DNA of 64,000 nucleotides, taken from positions 434,001 to 498,000 of the forward strand of contig NW_002476457.1 of NCBI RefSeq assembly GCF_000189635.1, given 5' to 3'. Each line of letters begins with the position of its first letter. The first letter of the stretch is position 1. The stretch comes from Tetrahymena thermophila SB210. Taxonomy: Eukaryota; Ciliophora; Oligohymenophorea; Hymenostomatida; Tetrahymenidae. Positions 11,051-28,604 of this stretch are shown here, piece after piece. The position numbers and the translations under genes were made by a program. Under the pieces are notes generated by a model that saw nothing but the letters and a program-made list of their open reading frames with translations, was not told the DNA's origin and did not search any database.

Positions 11051-14000
11051 ATGAATAGCAGTGCTGGGTTTGCTGATAGTGCATAGGAAGGTGGTTATTT
11101 TTATTGTAAATTTGATAAATGTGGAAGAAAATTTGAAAGCGAAACAAGATTAAGAGATCATTAATACAGAATGCATGATAAAGATATTTTATAATAGAAT
11201 CAAAAGGTATAAGTAGAAATGAATACAAGCAATGGAAGCAATATGTACAAAAAGGATGAGTAGTTAAAGTTACCTACAATAAGCAACAATAATAGCCAAA
11301 TTTCTTAAAGCAATTAGCGAGTTAATTTAGTTTAAAAAAACGCAGATAAATAGGATCAACTTCACCCTGTAATTAGGTAGGCTTAACAAATAGCCAGCTT
11401 AAATAATAGTACAGCTACTATGATTTCTAACAATAATAGTAGTTATTCTCATTAGAAAAAACCTTCAATAAATAGTCAAGTTGTCAAACACAATAATAGT
11501 ATTTCTGGGGGAATTGTTGTTGGAAGTCGCCCATCATCATCATCTTCTTCTAATTTTAACACTACAAGCTCGTCAACAAACAATATTGAGTTCGGAATCA
11601 AAGAGAATAATATAATGAAAAATTCTTATTTGGAAAATAGCTAAGTTTAGCAAAAGAATATTTAAATTTAGAATAAGATGGATCAAAAAATAAATGTAGA
11701 AAGTAATTAATCAAACATAAAGCTGAATATTTCTTCTAATGATAAATCATAATATAATAATGGTCGGATAACACCTAATTTAATGAGAAAAAATAATTCT
11801 TAATAGTCTCTTTAAGCGTAGGTTAAAGTTCAAAATTCTGTTGATTAATAGTAGGGAGCAGAAATAAAAACCAGTATTCAAGATAAACCTACTAAAAAGG
11901 AAGAAAGGATTAAATCGAAAGAGGAGATTTTATTTGGTAAAAAAGGTGTTGAGAGAATTCAAACAATTTTAAAAGACTAAAAGGAGATCAATAGCAAAAA
12001 ATAAATTCAAAAAGTTAGAGATTTAAATGAAAATTTAAACAAGGAATAACTAGAAAATTAAGATGATAGTGAAGATAGTGATGAAAACGATGAAGATATT
12101 GCTAATTAAATTAATAGAGAAGATTAGATTCTTAATATGTAATTTTCTGATGATAATGAAGATGATGGTGAAGAGAGTGTTGGCGATAATGATGATGATG
12201 AAATATTTGAGGAAGATGAAGAAGAATAAGAAGTAAGTTTAAATGATAGTTAGGACAAAGAGGATTTTAAGAAAATTACAAGTAAAGAATAATAAGAGAT
12301 TTTAAACAAAAATAATAAAATAACTGATAAAATAATGGCAAGACCTTCTCCTTAGAAGCAACTTAAAGGGAAAGATTCTAACTAATAAGAAAAAAATGAT
12401 AAACAAGCTAATAAGCTGACAGAAAAGAGAAAAGTTTCATTCTCAAATTAAGAAATTGACCTTGTAAAAGAAAAGGAAATGGAAGAGTTAAGAAAATAAA
12501 GTTAAATTGAAACACAAAAGATCTTGACAAGTAAATTTATCTTGGAATACACTGGATATGAAAAAATAGAATAAGTAGATCAGCTTTTCTTGAGGAATAA
12601 GAATTTGTTATATTTGAAAGATACTGATTAACTTGATTGGAGTGAGTTTATGGATTTACAATATTTAGTTGTGGCTCACAACCCACTTTTGGAAAACATT
12701 GACTGCATCAGCAGTATTCCTAATCACAATTTACTGTAGTTAAATTTAGAATACAACAATATAGAAGATATCACTCCGATATTCCATCACACTTAACTTC
12801 AAGTTTTATATTTAAATGGCAATAGAATAACTTCTATTTAGGGAATAAATATATTATCATAACTAAAAACTTTAGCTCTGATGAAAAATAAAATTAAAGG
12901 ATTTGAAAATACTCTTAATACTCTTTGTATGCTCAGTAATTTAGAAGAGTTAGAATTGGAGTAAAATCCGGTTTCCTCTAGATTTAATTATAAGTACGAT
13001 CTTTTATGGAAGCTGAAACTCAAAAAACTTGATGGGGAGGAAGTTACTGATATTGATTTAGAGCTTTCTAGAGCATTTCAAAAAGAGTCTTTGAACTACA
13101 TACAGCAAAAATCTGGACTCCCATTAAGACCTGGTACTGCTAAAGATTGGGGTAGTAGAAGTGCCTTCAATGAAGGTGCAGTTAATAGTAAGAGCAATTA
13201 CAAAGATAGGTTCAAATAAAAAATCAATGATTTAGTATAAGAGTCAAAAGAAGTATTGAAGAGTATCCCTGAAGACAGAGCTGCCGAATTAGAAATAGAA
13301 ATAGAATTGGCAAGACAGTAGCAAGAATAACTAGAGTAAGAACTCGAAATTCTCTACTGTGAATAATAAGAATTAAGAGAGAAAAAAGATAAGTTAATTA
13401 AATAAAATGATGAATTTTAACAACAAATCCCAGAATTTTAATCACTTTAGTAACAAAAAAATTAACTCTCATAGAAATATCGTTCTTATGTAGACCATCT
13501 TAAGAATAATGATAATGATGTAGGAAAATTTATCAAAGAAATATTTAAATTAAATCTGAAGCTAGAAGATCTATAATAAGAAAACTAAGAGTTAGTTATA
13601 GAAAACAATATGTTGCAGCAAACTTAATCCAAATTTTTCTAATCTACGAATAGACCTTCCACAGCAAATAAAACAATGAAATAATCAAAAGCAGATTTTC
13701 ATAAAAGTCTAACTATTTTTAACTAAATAGAATAAACTTTAAAGTAGCAGTAGTAACAACTATCATAACCTCCTAAATATTCTTCCAAAATTTATGATGA
13801 TGCAGAAGAAGTTTTAAGCTAAGATGAATAAGATGAAGAGTAATAGCAAGAATAAGAAATACCAGACAAAAAATAAAATAAAATCTTAAAAAGTGATATG
13901 TTGCAAGATAAAAAAATACAAGAATAAAAACCTGAAAATGATTTACAAGAAGAGGAGGATGAAGATGATTTAAATTACGGAAATTTACACTTAGATAAAG

Positions 14001-14107
14001 GATTTGAAAGTGAAGAACTTGATGATGACATGAAAGAAATTTAAGAATTATTGAGGAAAAATGATGAAGCACTTAAAGGAGTGAAAAGCGAATTAAAAGA
14101 TTTTTGA
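11051..14107 (+). CDS. C2H2 zinc finger + leucine-rich repeat + coiled-coil protein, 1018 aa
   Basis: One uninterrupted ciliate-code frame from ATG at 11051 to TGA at 14105. Near the N-terminus is a TFIIIA-type finger: C19 and C24 (C-x4-C), then H37 and H42 (H-x4-H), preceded by an aromatic pair. Residues ~45-330 are Asn/Ser/Gln-rich. About 336-400 is strongly acidic (Asp/Glu runs). About 490-670 holds SDS22-like leucine-rich repeats such as LQYLVVAHNPLLENID, LLQLNLEYNNIEDIT and LQVLYLNGNRITSI. About 725-865 is a Gln/Glu coiled coil. The C-terminus is acidic again. SDS22-like LRRs with a coiled coil are typical of axonemal or protein-interaction proteins, while a single finger may bind nucleic acid or protein. 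The combined role is unknown. No introns are needed. Confidence 0.88.
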
Positions 14108-14159
14108 TTTAAATTAATTAATTAATTAATAAATTGCTATTTTATATTATTTATTGAAA

Positions 14160-14575
14160 AATATATATTTATTTTTATAAACAAATTAATTTACTAATTT
14201 CAAAAATTAAAAAATTTCAACAATTTATTCAGTTTTTTAAATAATTATTTATAGTTTGCTTAATAAGCACTTTTGGTAGTATCAGCAAAATAATTATTTA
14301 TAGTTTGCTTAATAAACACTTTTGGTAGTATCAGCAAAATATTTATATCCTTTGCAAGAAATACCATATATATTTATTTTTATAAACAAATTTACTAATT
14401 TCAAAAATTAAAAAATTTCAACAATTTATTCAGTTTTTTAAATAATTATTTATAATTTGCTTAATAAACACTTTTGGTAGTATCAGCAAAATAATTATTT
14501 ATAGTTTGCTTAATAAGCACTTTTGGTAGTATTAGCAAAATATTTATATCCTTTGCAAGATATACCATAAGAATC
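14160..14575. repeat. Tandem duplication (~209 bp x2) with 49-bp sub-repeats
   Basis: Two near-identical units, about 14160-14368 and 14369-14575. Each contains two copies of a 49-bp sub-repeat (TTTGCTTAATAAGCACTTTT, GGTAGTATCAGCAAAA) followed by TATTTATATCCTTTGCAAGA. Divergence is only a few percent, so the duplication is recent. It begins just after the LRR gene's stop. Confidence 0.85.
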
Positions 14576-14599
14576 AGAAAGATTATTAGTAGTGGACAT
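14483..14599 (-). CDS. Tiny ORF in duplicated block, 38 aa
   Basis: ATG at 14599 to TGA at 14483-14485. The product includes YGISCKGYKYFANTTKSAYQ followed by ANYKQLFC. The same peptide frame, with Ala/Val and Asn/Asp differences, is kept in the other unit (about 14280-14364), though without the ATG-bearing start. The 49-bp sub-repeat shifts the frame by one base per copy, which is what creates the TGA. This is either a very small gene or a decayed terminal exon spread by the local duplication. Its content is more protein-like than the surrounding A/T runs, but I recognise no family. Confidence 0.3.
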
Positions 14600-15165
14600 T
14601 CAATTTATTAATCAAGATTTAGAAATATATTTTTATAAGAAAATAAAAAATTTTAATTATTTATTCAAATAAATTTATTTTCATATAAACAATAGTTAAA
14701 TAAATATTTTTATGTATAACTAATTACCTAATCTCTCAATCACCATTAATTTTTCAATAAATAAAAATCTATTTAAAAAAATTCAATTTAATGTAAATCT
14801 TTTGAAAGTAAATAAAAAAATTCCTTTAATTTTGAATCTTAAATTTGAGATTTTTTATAATCTAATTTAATATTTATATTAATTTAAGCTACTAATAGTT
14901 TTCTCAATAACAAGTATTTATTTATTTTTTTATCTTTTAAAAATATTATTTGCTAATTATAGCTATATTAATATTCATAAAAGTTATTTGAAATTTGATG
15001 ATTATTTTTAATTTTTTAAATATTCCTTAAAAAAATACTTCATTCCATTTATCAAGTAATAAAGGATGCTTTTTTATATATAAATGCACATATAAATAGT
15101 CAAAAATTAAAAATATATCTATGCCGAGAATAATTTTACTATTATTATAAAAGTAGATCGATAAA
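14600..15165. other. A+T-rich spacer, nothing seen
   Basis: No exon, RNA or repeat of note. It likely includes the 3' untranslated region of the minus-strand gene that ends at 15166. Confidence 0.45.
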
Positions 15166-16560
15166 TCATAAAATTTAATATTTGTATTTTCTAAATTTTT
15201 ATTATAGAATGAGCTCTAATAGAGGGTGAAAAATGTATAGCTCAGCCTTGCCGTCGTAAGAAATAGGAGAAACAACTGGTATCTTGAAATTTTTAGCTTC
15301 TTAAGACTAATGGAACTGCTATTCTTCACACTCTCTATAGCATAGAAAAGCTTTGTAAAACTTAGCATAGAAGTTCTTGAAATGGACATCAACTCTTTCT
15401 ATGTTTTTGGTGAAGCCAATTTTACAGTAGTAATAGTTTTGGTAGTCGTCAAGACGGAATTTTTTTTAAATTGCATCAACAAGATGTTGTCTAAATTGCT
15501 TCCAATTTGGATTAGTGACTAGTTAATCATCTTTAAGAGTAAAAATAGAAATATATATCAAATTAATATCATTTGTTCTTTATTTTAAATGATAATAAGT
15601 TTAATACCCCTTTTTTAACTTTTCATCGATGATATTATGATAATTGCTAATAGAAAGCAAAAAAGTCTTACCTAAACTACTTTGATTATTAAACATAACT
15701 ATCTAATTACTTTAAGACAAGTAATTTTAATTAAAAAAGTTATTGGATTTTTCTTCGATTTCTAATTCTTGTTCATCTGAAAGATTTGATTGCTCATGAT
15801 TGCAAGTAGATGTATTTTCGATGTAGACCACTTCGCTATTATCTTCCGAAAATGTAATCTCTTGTTACTCATCTTCTTGCTTTTGTGATTAACTCTTCTA
15901 CTAAGAATTATTTTAGGATTAATATTCTTCTTATTGTTATTATTAAGATTGGATATCAGATTATTGTTCTAATTTCTACTTTTTGATAAGATTTTCATAG
16001 GCAAAGATATTAGAGCCGTTTATACTATTAGTGGTGTATATTCCGATTTACTACTAAATGTATTTTTTATTCTTTGTTTAACTTAAAATGCTGTCTTCTT
16101 AGGAGTTTTCTATTTTTTAAATAACATTTTGCTCCTTAGATTAAATTTGATGTGATTTTGAAGAGCTAAGCTCACTTTCAATGTCTCTCAATTAGATTTT
16201 ACTAGCGTATAATTGATATGCCATTATGTTTTCACCTTTTAGCCGAAATTGTTCTTTGTGTTTGTATATGTAGACAGTTTTAAGAGATCTACTAAACTGG
16301 TCTCGTGGAATCAAATTATTTAAATTTTTTAAAAGCTACTCTCCAGTAACTTCTTTGATATCTTCTGTTTTACTAATAATTATGTCTTGATTCACAGCAA
16401 GAGTCATGATGAAATCCTAAATTGAATTTAATGTGATCTATTGATATTTTTTAAAATCTCCTATTTGATTGCGGCAGCATCCCTTTTGTGAGATGTAGCT
16501 CTTGAAATTAAGCAGACTATATTTATGATAAGGCTGAGGCTGAACTTTAACTGTTCTCAT
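15166..16560 (-). CDS. Unknown protein, 464 aa, Q/S-rich centre
   Basis: A single frame of 465 codons from ATG at 16560 to TGA at 15166-15168, no introns. The N-terminal ~135 residues look globular (QIGDFKKYQQITLNSIQDFI, then SKTEDIKEVTGEQLLKNLNN). Residues ~140-275 are rich in Gln, Ser and Glu and probably disordered. The C-terminal ~190 residues look globular and aromatic-rich, with NWKQFRQHLVDAIQKKFRLD, a run of tyrosines, and FKNFYAKFYKAFLCY. No signal peptide, membrane span or catalytic motif is visible. The two ordered ends joined by a Gln-rich linker suggest a regulatory or scaffold protein, but that is only a guess. I do not recognise the family. Confidence 0.78.
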
Positions 16561-18063
16561 TAATAATCTTATTTTTTATTTTTGCTTTTCTTTATAAAAA
16601 ATTATTTAAATTAGCTATCCCAAGTTATGTTTATAAAGGCAAACATGTCAAAATATTTCAATCTAATGTAAAACCAATCAAATTATAATAAAATCCTCTT
16701 TAGAGGAGCACTCTAAACGGTAATAATAAATTATTAGCTTCAATCAATTAATTATTGTCTTGCTTCATCCATCACCTTCTTTATTTTTTTAAACTTTATT
16801 TCGTATTATAAACATTGTTTAAAAATATTTAACAAATAAATCACATTCATTATTCCCCCTTTTCATTTCCACAAAGTAGATTTTACTCTTATTTTTGTAA
16901 TAAAAAATATCTGATCTAAAATTATAAGAAAGAGTTTTCCTAATAATTGTTATTAAAAAAAAACGAACCTTCAAGTTGACTTTAATATCTTTTTTAATAT
17001 AAATTAATGATATTGCAAAATTTTTACTGAAAAAATGGTTAATAAATAAATAACTCGTTATTTTAATCAAATGATATATAAAATTTTTGATTATCTTTTA
17101 GACTTACTTACTTATTCATCTAATTTGTAAAAATATTTTTTTTAAAAATCTTTTAAATCCATTTTCATATTTGTAAAAATAGTATGAATTTCAAAAAGAA
17201 TGGATTTTTTTTGAATTAAAAAAGCTCATTAAAATTAGATGAATAAAATTATTTTCTTTGCTAACTCAAAATCAGATTGTTAAATATTTAAATTTATTTT
17301 TAAATAAAAGCTCTTGTTTAGAAAATGATAAAAAAATTGATCTATTTTTATAATAATTTATGTTATAATAAATATTTTTTTTTATTTTTCTAAAGAAAAT
17401 CAGTTAGAAATAAACATAAAAGAAGTTAAAATTGGGAGTCAAGTTATTAATTTAATTTGAAAGCTTAATAATTAAAAATAATTGATATGATAATATGCAT
17501 TTTTTTATCTAAGATATTCATTAATACTTGAAGAGCAAATTTATTTATAATTTACAAATTGATTTAATTATTTATTTATTAAATAAATAAATAACACCAA
17601 AAAAAAAATGTATTTTGATTTTGTTTGATCAATCATTTATTTATAATAACTCATAAGAAATTATTAAGATAATTTATAAATTAATACATAAGAAGAAGAA
17701 ATTGAACTGATAAAATGTTGAATTATTTATTATCTCTAAATATATTTTATCTATTGAATAAGTATGCTATAGTTTACTATAGAGATATTCACAAAGTGAT
17801 TATTATGTTTTTTATTATTTTGCATAAATAAAAAATTATTTTTATTTTATTGCATACGATTCTTTAACTAACATAGGAAATAAATAAAGGAAGATCATAA
17901 TGAAATATAATATAGTAATAATGAAGCATAAAAGATAATAAATAAATAGTATTTATTGATTGCTATATAAAATACTATTTTGTCGATAGATAATTAAGGA
18001 ATAAATAATATTAATAGTATGATTTTGATTAAGTTGATGTTAGTTATAAATTAAAAGATTTTT
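16561..18063. other. A+T-rich spacer, no supported gene
   Basis: A short perfect hairpin (TCCTCTTTAGAGGA) lies near 16693. A minus-strand frame at 16765-17070 begins at TTG rather than ATG and has low-complexity content, so it is not called. Nothing else is seen. Confidence 0.45.
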
Positions 18064-23052
<4,989 letters not shown>

Positions 23053-23889
23053 ATTATTTGCCTGCTAATTTTGTCAAAAAAACTTGAAAAACAAACTATC
23101 AATTTAAAATCGAGAACTTAACTAATTATAATTAATTTATAAAGTTTTATGCAATTTGTATAATTAATTATTGCTTTTAATCCAATTATAGTTTGCTTAT
23201 TGTTATTTCAGTATTATAAAAAAAATTATAATTCATTGAAATGAATCAGAAATTCATTCACATAAAATAAATTTCTAATTCAACTTCTCCTTTCTCAAAC
23301 CATTAAATCACAAATAATATAAACTCCAGGTGTAAATAGTAGCTATTTATTCTTTAACAGTAATACTTATTTTGCCTACTTTTTAAACAAATTTCAGTTA
23401 TTTAAGCATTTTTTTAATTTAATAAGCTTTTTATTTCATCTAAAAGTTATTTCTTACTAGCATGTTTATTTGATATTTATTCACTTAATTTGCTCTAAAT
23501 TTACGAAGTATAATAGTTTTTGCATAATTCTTATGTCATTTTAATTAGCTCATATAATAAGAGTAATAAACGATTCATACAGTCAACATTCAACTCATTT
23601 TTAATAATTTTTTATTTAGAATAAATTTTATTTTTATCTTATTAATTACAATTAAAAAATCATTTTATTAAATATATAATCAATCAATCAATTATTTATT
23701 TATTTATGATTTAGATATTATTATAAATTAATTATCTTGATGTATTTAATTATTTAATGTAAGAGTCGTTTGTTTACATTAAAATATATATTTAGCAATT
23801 TAAATAGGGAATTAAAAAATAGAAAAAGTATTCATTAATTAATTAATAGATTTAAAAAGATAAAAAAGTAAAAATTAAATTATTTACAC
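23053..23889. other. Spacer upstream of PI3K
   Basis: The 5' flank of the kinase gene. It is A+T-rich with no supported exon or RNA. Confidence 0.45.
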
Positions 23890-23949
23890 TTTATCCCTTT
23901 TATTAATATTTTAAAAGTAGCTAACAAATGAAGAAGAAGGAATTTAGAA

Positions 23950-25450
23950 CTATATTAAACAGTTAGCCAAATTATTTGAAAATAATTTATTGATTTATAT
24001 AATAGCATTATTATCTTAATATAATTTCATAAATACAAAGAAAGTTAATCAATAATTAATATATTTAAACAGCTATGAATGTAACTAAAAAATATATTAA
24101 AATATTTAATTCTTAAAAATGTTAACTTTTAAATAATATAAAACTAACTATTCAATGAAATCTCGAAGAAGTAATTTGGAATTCATTTAAGCATTAAGCT
24201 TAATTAATAATTTGCACATTTTAAACTAATTTATAAAATATCTTTTTATCATTCATTATATTAATCATAAAATTGATGGAAAAAACTGTAAATTTATTTA
24301 ATATATTTTAACTTAAAATTGTAATTAAAAAGACTAATAAATTCAATCAGTTAGTTAAATTATTTTTAAACAATTTATTATATTTATGATAGCTTTATTA
24401 TCACTATATAAATTAATTAAATTAAATTGAAAAAAATATATTTTATATTTTTAAACAGTAAAAATTATAATAAAAAATATAAAATGATTGATAAAAATAT
24501 TTACTTTTTATTCATATTTTCAAACTTATTAATTAAAACTGAAAGAATTATTTTAAACAGTCAGTGAATTAAATTATTAGTAAACAATTTATTTATTTTT
24601 ATGATAGCATTATTATCATTATATAAATTAATTAAATTGAAAAAAATATATTTAATACATTTAAATAGCAAAAATTATAATAAAAAATATAAAATGATTT
24701 CTATTTATTAATATTTTAATACTTATTAATTAAAACTGAAAGAATTATTTTAAACAGTCAATGAATTAAATTATTAGTAAACAATTTATTTATTTTTATG
24801 ATAGCATTATTATCATTATATAAATTAATTAAATTGAAAAAAATATATTTAATACATTTAAACAGTAAAAATTATAATAAAAAATATAAAATGATTACTT
24901 TTTATTAATATTTTAATACTTATAAATGAAAACTGAAAGAATAATTTTAAACAGTCAGTGAATTAAATAATTTGTTAAGAATTTATTTATTTATATAATA
25001 ATATTATTATGATTATATAAATTAATTAGATTTGAATTAAAAAAATATATTTAATACATTTAAACAGCTAAAATAATAATAAAAATTATAAAATGATTTC
25101 TATTTATTAATATTTTAAAACTTATTAATGAAAACTGAAAGAATAATTTTAAACAGTCAGTGAATTAAATAATTTGTTAAGAATTTATTTATTTATATAA
25201 TAACATTATTATGATTATATAAATTAATTAAATTAAATTGAAAAAAATATATTTAATACATTTAAACAGTAAAAATTATAATAAAAAATATAAAATGATT
25301 ACTTTTTATTAATATTTTAAAAATTATTTTTTATTGAAAATAAAAGATTAAACAGTTAGTTAGTGAATTAAATCATTTATTAAGAATTGACATATAATAG
25401 CACTATTTATTTTATTATATTAGTTCATAAAATTCAAGGAAGAATATATT
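23950..25450. repeat. ~200-bp satellite-like tandem repeat, 7-8 copies
   Basis: A marker string AAACAGTCAGTGAATTAAAT recurs at about 24347 (degenerate), 24556, 24753, 24951, 25153 and 25350, a period of 197-205 bp. Weaker copies extend left to about 23950. Each unit also contains ATAGCATTATTATCATTATA, AAAAAATATATTTAATACAT and AAAATTATAATAAAAAATAT. Central copies are the most alike and the edges are decayed, as expected for an array kept homogeneous by unequal exchange. No frame is conserved, so this is non-coding. Confidence 0.85.
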
Positions 25451-25646
25451 TTTTATAATTGGAAATTAATATAAATTAATATTTTAAAAATATAAATTAG
25501 ATATCTATTTTATATAAATATTTTAATTATTAATTAATTTTCATTATTTCAATTTTTTAACTTAACATTTTCTATTTGTTTGCAGAAAGGTAAAGAGTAG
25601 TTAGTTATCTGTGCATAATTTAGCTAATTTAATAAGAGAAACTTTA

Positions 25647-26948
25647 TCAAATAAATAATACCACTATGATGATGGTAATTGAATAGATTAAAATATTTGA
25701 AAAAGTTGTTGAAGTTTAAATGCCTGCAACACAAGTACCAGCACTACCAACTACTGGTGCATTCGGATTGCAAAGTGCACAATCAGCTGTAGACCAAGAA
25801 ACTTAGCCTCTACTTGAAGAATTGCATGAAGCAGAAGCTGCAACGCATGAAGTACCAGCTAAATTTGCGTATAAATTTTTATTTCCATAGTTAGTTGCAC
25901 ACAAAGAGCATATTGTATCAGAGAGTTAAGTATTAACTAAGCAATTCTAACATGAATTAGAATTCAAAATATAATTATTTCCAAAACAAGTCTAACAATC
26001 ATCTTTCGTCCAAGGTTTACTCTAATCTCTTGAATTACATGAATTTTAAGAAGCAACACAAGCTGTTCCGGACGCATTTGCATATAATTTATTTTAGTTT
26101 AAGCTTGCACATGCCTAGCAAGTTGTATCCGTTAATTATTAGAAAGAAGAGCAGTTAATACAGGATTATTTTCCATCATAAGCATATGTATTACCGTAAC
26201 ATGTCGCACAATCATTCGAATTCCAAGCTAGTTAACCTCTAGATTAGCATTAAACACTTACACACTGAGTACCATTAATATTAGCATATATATTTCCTGC
26301 TCCGTTATTACATGCATTACAAATTGCATCAGTAAGGGAATTTGTTGCCTAACAATTAACACATTAATTATTAACTGCAGCATAATTAGTAGGATAACAT
26401 AATCTACAATCACTTGTACTCCAAGCAGTTTATCCTCTATTTTAGCATGAAGCAGTAGAAGCAACACAAGCATTTGCTTGCGAATTAGCATATTAGTTTA
26501 AGCAGGCTTAGCAATTTACGTCATTAAATGTAGAAAGACTCGAGCAATTTATACATTAATTATTAGCTGCAGCATAACTAGTAGTATAACATAATTTACA
26601 ATCACTTGTAATCCAAGTAGTCTATCCTCTATTTTAGCATGAAGCAGTAGAAGCAACACATGAACTACCTGCAATATTAGTAAAAACTGCACTATTTTAA
26701 CCACAAGATTGGCATACTAAATCTGTTAGCCCTGCCGCTGATCCACTAGTAAAACAAGAACAATCTGTTATTGAACATGTAGGAGCGGTTTAACCTTATG
26801 GAAGAGACCAACTACAAGAATTAGGTACTGTAGAACAGTTTTAAACTGAACATTAATTAGTTCCTTGGGTACAAGAAACGTTCTTTCCAGCAAGGGCCAT
26901 TATTTAAGAAGTTGTAGATAAAAATATCAAAAGAAATTAAATTCTCAT
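25647..26948 (-). CDS. Immobilization-antigen-like GPI-anchored surface protein, 433 aa
   Basis: A single frame from ATG at 26948 to TGA at 25647-25649. It starts with a signal peptide (MRIQFLLIFLSTTSQIMALA). The body is built from about six Cys-rich repeats of roughly 60-70 residues with CxxC pairs, for example SCQNRGQTTWITSDCKLCY, NNQCINCSS and NCQACLNQYANS, rich in Ser, Thr, Asn and Ala. The C-terminus is a hydrophobic tail (SNILIYSITIIVVLFI) preceded by small polar residues, which is the usual signal for GPI attachment. This matches the ciliate immobilization (Ser/i-) antigen type coat proteins, which cover cell and cilia and are often expressed one at a time. No introns. The neighbouring satellite array on the 3' side may help such loci recombine, but that is speculation. 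Codon and base use are much richer in G+C than the flanks. Confidence 0.9.
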
Positions 26949-28604
26949 GTTTAGCTTACTCTTATATTTCTTTAAAACTTATTAATTATTCAGAAAATAT
27001 AGATTTGCCAAACAAACAAAATCTTAGAAAAAAATAAAGAATTAATTTAAAATTTGCTTTTTTCGTAAATTAAAATTTTGAATTTTACTACAAAATTAAT
27101 TTTTAGGGATGATAAATTATTGAAATCTATTTAATCTTTTGATAGAGTAAAATAAATATTCTATTGTTAAAAGAATTTCTTCATAAATCTTAAAAATATT
27201 TATCCATTTTTATTTAAATAATTGTAAATATTTTTGAAATTTAAAACAAAAACTTTAAAAAATAAATAAAGAAAGAAAGAAAGAAGAGTGTGCTGGCAAA
27301 TATTGTTTTATTAAGGAGATTAAAATAAACTAACTAATTACCCTGAAAGAATCCATTCATCTATCCATCCATTTTTACATCAAGAATATCTTTTTTAATC
27401 ATAAGAGAAAAATAAATTTAAGAAAGATTTGCTTGAAGGATAAACGAAAAACAAATAAAAAATTTTTTTTAAATTATAAAAATTAACTAAGTAATCTAAA
27501 ATAAATGATATGACTAGCAAATATTTAATTTGTTAAAATATAAATAAAGTATTAGAGACTAAAAAAAAAGAAGTTTTTCTTAAACTTCTAAAGCATCAAA
27601 TAAATTATTAATTAATAAATAAATATATTTTATTTTTATATTTATTTTTTCAAATTTTACTTGAAAAATAATTAAATTAAAATATTTTATTTTAAAATAA
27701 ACCTTTAATATGATATCTAAGTGCTTCTTCAAATTATTGATCATTTATTTATTAGTTTAATCTAATAAATTAATTTTTAAATAATTTCAATAATATTAAA
27801 TAAACTTCAATAAAAATATGTCAGGCCTATCACTAAATTCTTGCTTATTAATTTAAATTTAAAGTTTATTGTTCATACAATTTTATAAAACTATAAAAAT
27901 TAAAATTATATTAATTAATTAATGATACTTTTTTTCTTAAACTTACTCCCTCAATAAATAAAGTTAACAAAAGATTAATGATGAACTTCAATAAAAATAT
28001 CTTTACTTTTTTTGTTAAATTTACATAAAAGACAAAAAAACTTTATAATTTTTTATATTTTGTATGATTTGATAAAATTATAAAAATACAAATTATTTTT
28101 ATTGAATAACTAACTGATTTAGATTAGCTGTGGTTGATTTTATTTAAAAAATGTATTTTTAAATATTTTAAATAGAAATGTACTTCAATTAAAATGTAAT
28201 AAATATACTTACTGTTAGATTTTTATTAATTAATTTTTTTTAAAATTAAGATATTATTTAACTATTATTCAAATTTGAAGAAATTAAAATATATGATTGA
28301 ATAACTAAATATTATCAATTTTGTTTAATGCTTTTAAATAATTTCTCACTTTATAATCAATAAAAGAAATTTGTTTTAAAATATTTCAAAAAATATTTTT
28401 TTTCATCCATTATTTATCTTTTATATGAAGTTATCAAAATAAAAATGTAGATTATATTGATTAAATAATTTTAAATTTGGTTAATTATTAGTTTATCATA
28501 CCTACTTACTTACTTACATACATAAAAAATAAATAATACACTAAATTAGTATTTTTAAATATATATATTAATTAACTAATTAATGATCTTATTAATTAGT
28601 ACAT
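26949..28604. other. A+T-rich spacer with short simple repeats
   Basis: No gene seen. Small simple repeats occur: (GAAA)n at 27268-27287 and (CCAT)n near 27360. Otherwise long A/T runs. Confidence 0.5.

Noticed and set aside
13773-14072. Minus-strand standard-code ORF of 99 residues
   Set aside because: Shadow of the acidic C-terminus of the LRR protein on the opposite strand.
16765-17070. 101-codon minus-strand frame
   Set aside because: It starts at TTG rather than ATG, is Ile/Lys/Asn-rich as random A/T sequence would be, and has no supporting context.
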